Shown here piece after piece: positions 1-7,015 of a stretch of DNA of 13,937 bases. The first letter of the stretch is position 1. Each line of letters starts with the position of its first letter. Source of the DNA: JBFGCT01 sp041581055 (GTDB lineage Bacteria; Actinomycetota; Acidimicrobiia; Acidimicrobiales; Ilumatobacteraceae). The notes beneath the pieces were generated by a model. That model made no database searches, was not told where the DNA came from, and saw only the letters and a program-made list of their open reading frames with translations. Both the position numbers and the translations under genes were made by a program. The stretch spans positions 1 through 13,937 of the forward strand of contig JBFGCT010000107.1 of NCBI GenBank assembly GCA_041581055.1, in the 5' to 3' direction.

Positions 1-396
1 CGGCTTGCGGGCGCCGGCGTACTCTGCCGCGTCCTGGACGGCGCGCTGCTAGACGCCGGTGATGCCCGACGGCACGCAGATCACCATCCGCGGCTTGCTC
101 CACTTCGAGGCGTGCACCTTCTGGATGAAGTAGCGCAACATCTTCTCGCACACCTCGAAATCGGCGATGACACCGTCCTTCAACGGGCGGATCGCCTTGA
201 TGTGGTTCGGCGTGCGGCCCATCATCCGCTTGGCTTCCATGCCGACGGCCACCGGGCGGCCGTCGTTGGCGTTGATCGCGACGACCGACGGCTCGTCGAG
301 GACGACGCCGTGCCCGCGGACGTAGATCAGGGTGTTCGCCGTGCCGAGGTCGATGGCGAGGTCACGGCCCAGGCTGAGCGGGTTGTTGCGGGCCAT
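1..396 (-). pseudogene. mreB: MreB, rod-shape actin homologue, N-terminal part, interrupted by amber codon and cut by window edge
   Basis: MreB is the bacterial actin that polymerises under the membrane and guides lateral cell-wall synthesis. The ATG at 394-396 opens a protein with the actin phosphate-1 motif DLGTANT (about residues 16-22), the MGRTPNHIKAIRPLKDGVIADF stretch typical of MreB (described here by its middle, KAIRPLKDGVIADF), and VPSGITGV. At 49-51 the frame meets TAG. The same frame then continues without a break to the window edge as QRAVQDAAEYAGARKP, which is exactly the MreB continuation. Family members carry Glu (GAG) at the stop position, so one G-to-T change explains it. 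A purine-rich AAGGGA lies about 11 bases upstream of the ATG. The gene follows ndk by 87 bases on the same strand. It could be a real nonsense mutation, one decayed copy among paralogues, or a base-calling error. The family assignment is very safe; functional status is unknown. Confidence 0.93.
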
Positions 397-483
397 CGGA
401 TGGCCATCCCTTCGCGAATGGTTGAAATCGATGTCGTCGATGCGTGCAGCCCCAACGGTGCCGCATCACCCGATCTCGGAATG

Positions 484-894
484 TTACAGATTCGGGAAGA
501 AAATCCCGATCTCCCGCCCGGCCGAGGCCAGCGAGTCGCTGCCGTGCACGAGGTTCTCGGTGAACTCGATGCCGAGGTCGCCGCGGATCGTGCCCGGCGC
601 CGCCAGGCGCGGATTGGTCACGCCCATCATGCCCCGGACGACCTCCCAGGTGTCCTCGGGGCCCTCGACGACCATCGCCACGACCGGGCCGCGGCTCATG
701 AACGTCACGAGATCGGCGTAGAACGGCTTGCCGACGTGCTCTTCGTAATGGCGGGCGAGCAGGTCGCCGTCGAGCGTGCGCAGCTCCATCGCGACGATGT
801 CGAGGTGCTTGGCCTCGATGCGGGCGATGATCTCGCCGGCCAGCTTGCGCTCGACGGCGTCGGGCTTGAGGAGAACCAGGGTGCGGTCAGACAT
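484..894 (-). CDS. ndk: Nucleoside diphosphate kinase
   Basis: Transfers the gamma-phosphate of ATP to nucleoside diphosphates through a phosphohistidine, keeping cytoplasmic NTP and dNTP pools balanced. The 136-residue length is standard. It begins MSDRTLVLLKPDAVER, the usual NDK first strand with the KPDAV motif at 10-14. The active-site motif NLVHGSDS (114-121) places the catalytic His at 117, with the C-terminal FFP segment also present. I chose the ATG at 892-894 because it starts the family-typical N-terminus; the frame stays open for 27 more codons upstream, but that extension is Arg/Gly/Ala-rich and unlike NDK. No strong Shine-Dalgarno is visible (AGGTTGG about 9-15 bases upstream). 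It is divergent from the CBS-domain gene and 87 bases ahead of mreB on the same strand. No anomalies. Confidence 0.97.
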   Translation of the reverse strand: MSDRTLVLLKPDAVERKLAGEIIARIEAKHLDIVAMELRTLDGDLLARHYEEHVGKPFYADLVTFMSRGPVVAMVVEGPEDTWEVVRGMMGVTNPRLAAPGTIRGDLGIEFTENLVHGSDSLASAGREIGIFFPNL

Positions 895-919
895 GGCCCG
901 CCAACCTATCGGGCGATCA

Positions 920-935
920 CCGCGGCCGGCCGCGG
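920..935. promoter_or_regulatory. 16-bp perfect GC palindrome between divergent ndk and CBS gene
   Basis: CCGCGGCCGGCCGCGG is its own reverse complement and lies 26 bases upstream of the ndk ATG, within the 152-base gap shared by the two divergent genes. It could be a dimeric regulator site or an mRNA hairpin in the ndk leader. Because it consists only of G and C in GC-rich DNA, chance is a serious alternative. A second small hairpin (GGGCC, loop ATC, GGCCC) is at 969-981. I found no convincing -10/-35 pair in this gap. Confidence 0.25.
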
Positions 936-1046
936 CCGTCGGGGTCGCGCCTCGGCCGGCGGCGCGAGGGGCCATCGGCCCTATTGCCCGACCTCGCGAT
1001 CCGAGACGCTGGGGATGCCCACTCGGATCAGCGCGAAAGGAACGAC

Positions 1047-1472
1047 ATGACAGACCTGACGGGACAACTCGACGAGGAGGCGAGGAGCTTCTCGGGCGCC
1101 GATGCTCCGGTCACGGCGTACATGTCCGAGGAGGTCACGATCGCCGAGCCGACCACGACGCTGCGCGAGGCCGCCGTCGCCCTCGAGGTCGCCGGCGTCG
1201 GAATCCTCATCGTCGGGACCCGCGACGACGTCGAGGGCGTGGTGTCGGAGCGGGACGTGCTGCGCGCCGTCGCCCGCGGCCTCGACCTCGACGCGGCGAC
1301 CGTCGCCGAGGTGGAGAGCACCCATCTGATGTGGGCGACCCCCGACTCGGCGGTCGGCGAGGTCATCGAGGAGATGATGGAGGGCTACATCCGCCACGTG
1401 CTCGTCGGCGACGAGACCGGGCTGGTCGGCATCGTGTCGATGCGCGACCTGATGTCGGCCTTCCTCGACTGA
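1047..1472 (+). CDS. Two-CBS-domain protein
   Basis: A 141-residue protein made almost entirely of a CBS-domain pair, a module that binds adenosine nucleotides (AMP, ATP, SAM or related ligands) and acts as an energy or ligand sensor. The first CBS spans about 22-82 (PVTAYMSEEV, then VVSERDVLRA) and the second about 88-140 (GYIRHVLVGD, then GIVSMRDLMSAF). Both repeats end with the typical S-x-R-D motif. The ATG at 1047 is preceded by GAAAGGA five bases away; a longer in-frame start at 984 lacks this and adds an unconserved tail. There is no membrane segment and no attached enzyme domain, so the partner is unknown. It is on the plus strand, divergent from ndk and convergent with folC, in the region where other actinobacteria usually continue their folC-ndk run, so it looks inserted. 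The tandem repeat array starts directly at its stop codon. Confidence 0.9.
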   Translation: MTDLTGQLDEEARSFSGADAPVTAYMSEEVTIAEPTTTLREAAVALEVAGVGILIVGTRDDVEGVVSERDVLRAVARGLDLDAATVAEVESTHLMWATPDSAVGEVIEEMMEGYIRHVLVGDETGLVGIVSMRDLMSAFLD

Positions 1473-1689
1473 CCCACAGGTCACCCCAGATCTCACCGGA
1501 GGCCCGCCGAACCGTCCTCCGGTGAGAGGTGAGACCCACAGGTCACCCCAGATCTCACCGGAGGGCCGCCGAACCGTCCTCCGATGAGAGGTGAGACCCA
1601 CAGGTCACCCCAGATCTCACCGGAGGGCCGCCGATCCGTCCTCCGATGAGAGGTGAGACCCACAGGTCACCCCAGATCTCACCGGAGGG
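1471..1689. repeat. 62-bp tandem repeat array, 3 full and 1 partial copies, each full copy a hairpin
   Basis: Copies begin at 1471, 1533, 1595 and 1657 with GACCCACAGGTCACC; the fourth stops after 33 bases. Only a few positions differ between copies. Each full copy contains arms TCTCACCGGAGG and CCTCCGGTGAGA separated by 13 bases: copy 1 at 1491-1502/1516-1527 is a perfect 12-bp stem, copies 2 (1553-1564/1578-1589) and 3 (1615-1626/1640-1651) have one changed base (CCTCCGATGAGA). The array fills the gap between the convergent CBS gene and folC, beginning within the CBS stop codon. Period 62 is not a multiple of three, so it is not a repeated peptide, and there are no unique spacers as in CRISPR. 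Most likely it is a family of dispersed REP-like hairpins or a stacked bidirectional terminator; there is no T-tract. The structure is certain, its role is not. Confidence 0.95.
1491..1527. terminator. Hairpin of repeat copy 1, possible bidirectional transcription stop
   Basis: The perfect 12-bp stem with 13-base loop starts 19 bases after the stop of the CBS gene. Two more near-identical hairpins lie between it and the folC stop, so readthrough in either direction would meet three strong structures. No U-run follows, so if it terminates it would not be a classical intrinsic terminator. RNA stabilisation or a mobile-hairpin origin are equally possible. Confidence 0.4.
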
Positions 1690-1705
1690 GCGTGGGGGCG
1701 CCGGG

Positions 1706-3007
1706 TCAGCTCGGGGGGTGGGCGAGCACGGCGCGTGCCGCGCCAGCGGTGTAGAGACTGCCGGCGATGAGGATGGCGTCGTCATCGCCGGCGTCACGCG
1801 TCGCCCGCTCGCACGCCGCCTCGACCGTGTCGAACGCCCGCACGTCGTCGCAGCCGAGTTGGCGGGCGGCCTCGGCGATGTCGACGGCCGGCACGCCGCG
1901 CGGCGACGGCGCGGTGCAGGCGAACACGGCGTCGAACTCGTCGGCCCGCAGCGCGGCGAGCATCTCCCCCGGCTGGCGCAGCGTGCCGACCACCAGCAAG
2001 CGCCGGCCCTCGGGGTTGAAGTCGTCGAAGAACACCCCGGCGCAGACGTCGGCGCCCGGCGGATTGTGGGCACCGTCGATGATGACCAGCGGTTGGTGGC
2101 CGAGCACCTCGAAGCGACCCGGCAGCACGACCTTGGCAAACCCCTCCTCGACCACGTCGGCGGGGAGCGGCGCGGCGAAGAACGTCTCCGCCGCGGTCAG
2201 CGCCGCCGCCGCGTTGTCGCCCTGGTGGACGCCGTTCACCGGGACGAACACGTTGGGATAGATCGTGGTCGGCGTGCGCAGGTCGACCATCCGCCCGCCG
2301 ACCGCCACGAGGTTGTTGTCGATTCCGAAGTCCTCGTCGCGCACGAGCGCCGACGCGCCGCCCGCGTCACGGAAGATCGACACCAACTCCGGTCTCGTCT
2401 CGCCGATCACCACCGCGCTCGCCGGCTTGATGATGCCCGCCTTCTCGCGCGCGATGTCGGCCAGCGACGGACCGGCGAACTCGTTGTGGTCCATCCCGAT
2501 GTTGGTGATGACGGCGACCTGGGCGTTGACGACGTTGGTCGCGTCCCACCGGCCGAGGATGCCGACCTCGATCACCATCACGTCGACGGCGACGTCGGCG
2601 AACCAGCGGAACGCCGCGGCGGTCATCGCCTCGAAGTAACTCGGCCGCAACCCGACCAACGGCTCGAGCTCGACGATCGCCGCGATCTGCTCGGCGAAAT
2701 CGTCGTCGGATATCGGCTCGCCGTTGCGCTTGATCCGCTCGTTGACCCGCTCGAGGTGCGGGCTGGTGTAGGTCCCGACCGTCAAGCCCTGTGCCGCCAG
2801 GAGCCGCGAGATCATCTGGACCGTCGAGCCCTTCCCGTTGGTCCCGGTCACGTGGATCACCGGCGCCGCGTGCTGCGGGTCGCCGAGCGCCGAGCACAAC
2901 GCGGCGATGACCTCGAGCGACGGCGACTCGATCCGGCCCGTCTTGTCGTACGACGCGTGGTCGTCGAGGTACGCCAGCGCGGCGTCGAAGTCGAAGAACT
3001 GGGTCAC
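1706..3007 (-). CDS. folC: Bifunctional dihydrofolate / folylpolyglutamate synthase
   Basis: An ATP-dependent Mur-ligase-family enzyme that adds glutamate to dihydropteroate and then to folates, making and retaining polyglutamylated folate in the cytoplasm. The 433-residue product has the P-loop TGTNGKGS at 54-61, the SPHLERVNERI folate-site segment at 82-92, the ITNIGMDH metal-binding motif, REKAGIIKP with the lysine that is carbamylated in this family, and IIDGAHNPPGA in the C-terminal domain. The start is GTG at 3005-3007; the sequence from there (MTQFFDFDAALAYLD) fits FolC. This GTG lies in a 20-bp tandem duplication and overlaps the stop of a 7-codon leader ORF; the only plausible Shine-Dalgarno (GCGAGGT) is placed for the leader, not for folC. 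It follows clpX by 99 bases, a known arrangement in actinobacteria. Function is very safe; the start is moderately safe. Confidence 0.96.
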   Translation of the reverse strand: MTQFFDFDAALAYLDDHASYDKTGRIESPSLEVIAALCSALGDPQHAAPVIHVTGTNGKGSTVQMISRLLAAQGLTVGTYTSPHLERVNERIKRNGEPISDDDFAEQIAAIVELEPLVGLRPSYFEAMTAAAFRWFADVAVDVMVIEVGILGRWDATNVVNAQVAVITNIGMDHNEFAGPSLADIAREKAGIIKPASAVVIGETRPELVSIFRDAGGASALVRDEDFGIDNNLVAVGGRMVDLRTPTTIYPNVFVPVNGVHQGDNAAAALTAAETFFAAPLPADVVEEGFAKVVLPGRFEVLGHQPLVIIDGAHNPPGADVCAGVFFDDFNPEGRRLLVVGTLRQPGEMLAALRADEFDAVFACTAPSPRGVPAVDIAEAARQLGCDDVRAFDTVEAACERATRDAGDDDAILIAGSLYTAGAARAVLAHPPS

Positions 3008-3027
3008 TTGCCGAAGAACTGGGTCAC
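2992..3027 (-). repeat. Tandem duplication of folC start (16-bp identical units, period 20)
   Basis: On the minus strand GTGACCCAGTTCTTCG occurs twice, starting at 3027 and again at 3007, separated by GCAA. The two copies are identical over 16 bases. Because 20 is not a multiple of three, the upstream copy is in a different frame from folC. The duplication displaces the ribosome-binding region from the downstream GTG. Confidence 0.95.
3004..3027 (-). other. Possible 7-codon leader ORF (MTQFFGK) overlapping folC start
   Basis: The upstream GTG (3025-3027) is preceded by GCGAGGT with GAGGT ten bases away and reads MTQFFGK then TGA. The last A of AAG is followed by GTGA, so the stop TGA (3004-3006) overlaps the folC GTG (3005-3007) in the classic GTGA coupling arrangement. 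Ribosomes finishing the leader would be placed on the folC start. This is a sequence observation; whether the leader is translated is inference. It may be an accidental product of the duplication. Confidence 0.45.
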
Positions 3028-3106
3028 GAGCGGTTGGACCTCGCAGGACGACGTTCGGGTCGCCGAGAAAGCGACGAGACGAAGCGACCGTGGAGCGAGG
3101 CGAGCG

Positions 3107-4384
<1,278 letters not shown>

Positions 4385-4494
4385 GTTCTACGTCCCCTTC
4401 GTTCTCGTTCGCCGTGGACCGAGTGGCCATTCTGACCGACCCGGCCCGATGAGTCGTGGACCCATCGTCGCACGTCGGCGAACCCCGCCTTCCC

Positions 4495-4500
4495 ATTATG
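4495..4500 (-). promoter_or_regulatory. Possible -10 element (CATAAT) for clpX
   Basis: In the 167-base gap between clpP and clpX the minus strand has CATAAT, the most AT-rich hexamer nearby and a 5/6 match to the sigma70-type -10. No matching TTGACA-like hexamer is found 16-18 bases upstream, so this rests on the -10 alone. If used, transcription would start about 100 bases before the clpX GTG and let clpX be expressed separately from tig-clpP. Confidence 0.2.
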
Positions 4501-4551
4501 GCCGGTGTCGCCGATCGTGGTCGTCGTCGTTCTCGATTTGTGGCCGCCCGC

Positions 4552-5184
4552 TCAGCGGATCGGTCCTTGGCGGTCGACCGTCTCGCGGGAGGTGATGACA
4601 CGGTCGATGATGCCATATTCCAGCGCCTCGTCCGCCTCCATCACGAAATCTCGGTCGGTATCAGCGTGAACGCGCTCGATCGTCTGCCCGGTGTGCTCGG
4701 AGAGGATGATGTCGAGCAGCTCGCGCATCCGCAGGATCTCCTTCGCCGCCAACTCGAGGTCGGTGACCTGCCCGTAGCCGACCTGTCCGTAGGGCTGGTG
4801 CAACAGGATGCGACTGTGGGGCAGGGCGAGACGCTTGCCCTTGGTGCCGGCGGCGAGGAGCACGGCTGCCGCCGAGGCCGCCTGGCCGAGGCAGATCGTG
4901 GCGATGTCGTTCTTGATGAACTGCATCGTGTCGTAGATCGCGAACAGGGCGGTGATGTCGCCGCCGGGGCTGTTGATGTAGATGTTGATGTCCTTGTCGG
5001 GGTTCTCCGACTCGAGGTGGATCAGCTGGGCGCTGAGCAGGCTGGCGATCTGGTCGTCGATCGGGGTCTGCAGGAAGATGATGTTCTCCTTGAGCAGCCG
5101 GCTGTAGAGGTCGTAGGCCCGCTCGCCCCGGCTCGTCTGCTCGACGACGTTCGGAACCAGGTAACTCACTGCATCGAGATTCAT
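4552..5184 (-). CDS. clpP: ClpP, proteolytic subunit of the Clp protease
   Basis: A serine peptidase that forms the tetradecameric degradation chamber capped by ClpX or ClpC. It is 210 residues long. The catalytic triad is visible: Ser104 in GQAASAAAVLL, His129 in LLHQPYG, and Asp179 in ADTDRDF. The oxyanion/strand segment YINSPGGDITA lies at 69-79. The ATG at 5182-5184 overlaps the trigger-factor stop as ATGA, implying translational coupling; the frame is open for hundreds of bases further upstream but that is inside tig in another frame. Only one clpP is present here, whereas many actinobacteria have a clpP1-clpP2 tandem in this place. Function is certain; whether it pairs with a second ClpP elsewhere in the genome cannot be seen. 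Confidence 0.97.
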   Translation of the reverse strand: MNLDAVSYLVPNVVEQTSRGERAYDLYSRLLKENIIFLQTPIDDQIASLLSAQLIHLESENPDKDINIYINSPGGDITALFAIYDTMQFIKNDIATICLGQAASAAAVLLAAGTKGKRLALPHSRILLHQPYGQVGYGQVTDLELAAKEILRMRELLDIILSEHTGQTIERVHADTDRDFVMEADEALEYGIIDRVITSRETVDRQGPIR

Positions 5185-6647
5185 GACTCTGCATCCTCCT
5201 CGGATTCCGTGGACTTGTCGTTGTCGGGGTCGATGTCGGGAGCCATGACCGCGTCGACGATCGCGCCGACCGTCTGCGCGTCGACGGTGTCGTGGTCGTG
5301 ATCCCCGTCGACGTGGTTGCCGTCCTCGTCGTGAGTATGGCCGAGGAGGACGTCGCGATCGATGGCATTGCCGTGCTCGTCGACGAACTCGACGTGGTGG
5401 ACGAGCCAGTCCATCGCCTTGGACTTGCGGATCTGGGCGACGAGCTCGGGCACCGCGTCGTTGCGCTCGTAGGCCTTGCGGATGTCCTTGGCCTTCTGGT
5501 TGTACTGCATCGCCATCCGGGCGTACTCGGCGTCGAGGTCGTGCGGCTCGACCCCGAGCCCCTCGGCCTCGGCGACCGCCCGCAACGCGAGGTCGACCTT
5601 GACGCCGGTCTCGGCCTGGCCGCGCATCGACTCGATGAACTGCTCGGGGCTCTGGCCGGTCGCCTCGAGCCACTGGTCGAGGTCGATGCCCTGCGCCTGG
5701 AACTGCTGGACCGTGCCCTGGACGCGCTGGTTGAGCTCGGAGTTGACCATCGCCTCGGGCGGCTCGATCTCGGTGAGGCCGACCAGCGCCGCGGTGATCT
5801 TCGGCACGACGGCCTGACGGGCTTGACCCAGCTTGGCCTCCGACAGCGACTCGGTGAGCGACGCGTTCCACTCCTCGACCGTCTCGAACTCGCCGAGGTT
5901 CTCTCCGACCCACTCGTCGGTCATCTCGGGCGGCGTCATCGCCTGCACGGCGGTGATCTTGACCGTGAAGTCGGCCGGCTCCTCGGTGCCCTTCGGGGTC
6001 GCCGTGAACGTCAGCTCGTCGCCGGCCGATGCGCCGACCACCCGCTCGTCGAAGTCGTCGGTGACCCAGCCCTGGCCGACCTCGTAGGACCAGTCCTCGA
6101 TGTTCAGCCCCGGCACCTCCTCGTCCCCGCGTGTCGCGACGAGGTCGATGGTGAGGTAGTCGCCGGTCTCGATGGGGCGGTCGACGTCGTCGAGCACGCC
6201 GCCCCGCTTCAGCTCGGACTCACGGGCCTCGGCGAGGTCGTCGTCTGTGACCTCGATCGACGGCAGCTCGACGCGCAGCCCGCCGTAGCCGGGGACGGTG
6301 ATCACCGGCCGCACCTCGCAGGTGGCGTCGAACTCGACCGGGCCGGACTCCTGGCCGTCGGTGACGTCGACCTCCGGGGTGGCGATCAGGTCGACGTCGT
6401 GCTCGCGCACCGCCTTGGCGAGGTACTCCGGGACCGAATCGCGGATCGCCTGCTCGCGCGCCGGCCCGATCCCGATACGGGCTTCGAGCACCCTGCGCGG
6501 CACCTTGCCGTTCCGGAAGCCGGGGAGCTTGATCTCCTTGCCGATCGCCCGGAACGCCCGGTCGATGTCGTGCTCGAACTCCTCCTCTTCGACCTCGACG
6601 TACAGCTTGACCTTGTTGCCCTCGAGGGCTTCCAGCGAACTCTTCAC
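5181..6647 (-). CDS. tig: Trigger factor, ribosome-associated chaperone
   Basis: Binds at the ribosomal exit tunnel and shields nascent chains; its middle domain is an FKBP-type prolyl isomerase. The 488-residue product carries the ribosome-binding signature GFRNGKVP at 43-50, the PPIase domain in about 150-245 (IETGDYLTIDLVA, then EVPGLNIEDWSYEVGQG), and a helical C-terminal domain to about 417. After this comes a 71-residue tail unlike the core: His/Asp-rich at 437-453 (GHTHDEDGNHVDGDHDHD) and ending in an acidic Ser/Glu segment. The start is GTG at 6645-6647, giving MKSSLEALEGNKVKLYVEV, a normal trigger-factor beginning; no Shine-Dalgarno is seen, but TAGGCT (TANNNT type) lies nine bases upstream, so a leaderless transcript is possible. 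It overlaps clpP by four bases. Confidence 0.96.
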   Translation of the reverse strand: MKSSLEALEGNKVKLYVEVEEEEFEHDIDRAFRAIGKEIKLPGFRNGKVPRRVLEARIGIGPAREQAIRDSVPEYLAKAVREHDVDLIATPEVDVTDGQESGPVEFDATCEVRPVITVPGYGGLRVELPSIEVTDDDLAEARESELKRGGVLDDVDRPIETGDYLTIDLVATRGDEEVPGLNIEDWSYEVGQGWVTDDFDERVVGASAGDELTFTATPKGTEEPADFTVKITAVQAMTPPEMTDEWVGENLGEFETVEEWNASLTESLSEAKLGQARQAVVPKITAALVGLTEIEPPEAMVNSELNQRVQGTVQQFQAQGIDLDQWLEATGQSPEQFIESMRGQAETGVKVDLALRAVAEAEGLGVEPHDLDAEYARMAMQYNQKAKDIRKAYERNDAVPELVAQIRKSKAMDWLVHHVEFVDEHGNAIDRDVLLGHTHDEDGNHVDGDHDHDTVDAQTVGAIVDAVMAPDIDPDNDKSTESEEDAES

Positions 6648-6705
6648 AGATGGCGAAGCCTACCGGCGGGGCCGAAATCGCGGATCGGGCCGGCGACGCG
6701 CCACA

Positions 6706-6987
6706 ATGGTCGTCGTGGAAGTCTGGAAGCCGCACAAGCTCGCCGAACCGCACACCGACCAGATCGACCTCAAGATGGGCGACAAGGTGCGCTCGATCGT
6801 CGAGATCCATGGCGTGCCCGTCGGCACCGAGGGCAAGGTCATCCTCGCCAACGGCTTCGAGTGGCTGCGCTACCGCGTGCTGTTCGCCAACGGCGCCGAG
6901 GTCGGCGATCTCGACAGCCGCCAGATCGAGCCGATCGGCCGGGCGGCCAAGCGTCTCGCCAAGGCCGCCGCCAAAGCCGCCCGCTGA
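6706..6987 (+). CDS. Small conserved-looking protein with predicted beta-barrel core and basic tail, function unknown
   Basis: A 93-residue protein I do not recognise by name. Residues 24-77 (from MGDKVRSIVEIHG through LDSRQIEPI) read as short alternating beta strands with Gly turns, containing GTEGKVILANG and RYRVLFANGAEVGDL; this pattern resembles small SH3/KOW-like barrels that bind nucleic acid or protein. The last 15 residues are Ala/Lys/Arg-rich (GRAAKRLAKAAAKAAR), as in nucleic-acid-contacting tails. The ATG at 6706 is chosen as the first after the tig divergent region; a GTG at 6715 is an alternative, and neither has a clear Shine-Dalgarno. It is divergent from tig with a 58-base gap that must hold both promoters, and convergent with the secreted protein gene. 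Coding status is supported by sensible composition; function is not assigned. Confidence 0.75.
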   Translation: MVVVEVWKPHKLAEPHTDQIDLKMGDKVRSIVEIHGVPVGTEGKVILANGFEWLRYRVLFANGAEVGDLDSRQIEPIGRAAKRLAKAAAKAAR

Positions 6988-7015
6988 CCGCCCCGCCACA
7001 CGCGAACCGGGCGGT
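6987..7015. terminator. Hairpin at the convergent junction of the small protein gene and the metzincin-like gene
   Basis: ACCGCCC (6987-6993) pairs with GGGCGGT (7009-7015) around a 15-base loop. It occupies the whole 27-base gap and touches both stop codons, the position expected of a bidirectional terminator. There is no T-tract, and a 7-bp GC stem can occur by chance in DNA this rich in GC. Confidence 0.35.

Noticed and set aside
49..51. Pyrrolysine or programmed readthrough at the mreB TAG
   Set aside because: MreB homologues carry Glu there and nothing suggests a pyrrolysine system; a point change or sequencing error is simpler.
984..1046. Longer start for the CBS protein
   Set aside because: The extra 21 residues have no family character, while GAAAGGA sits exactly before the ATG at 1047.
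1471..1689. CRISPR array
   Set aside because: The copies are directly adjacent with no unique spacers, and the unit is an internal hairpin of 62 bp; no cas genes nearby.
4552..5913. N-terminally extended ClpP of 453 residues
   Set aside because: The extension reads the tig coding region in another frame and is Arg-rich; ClpP starts at 5184 by homology and ATGA overlap.
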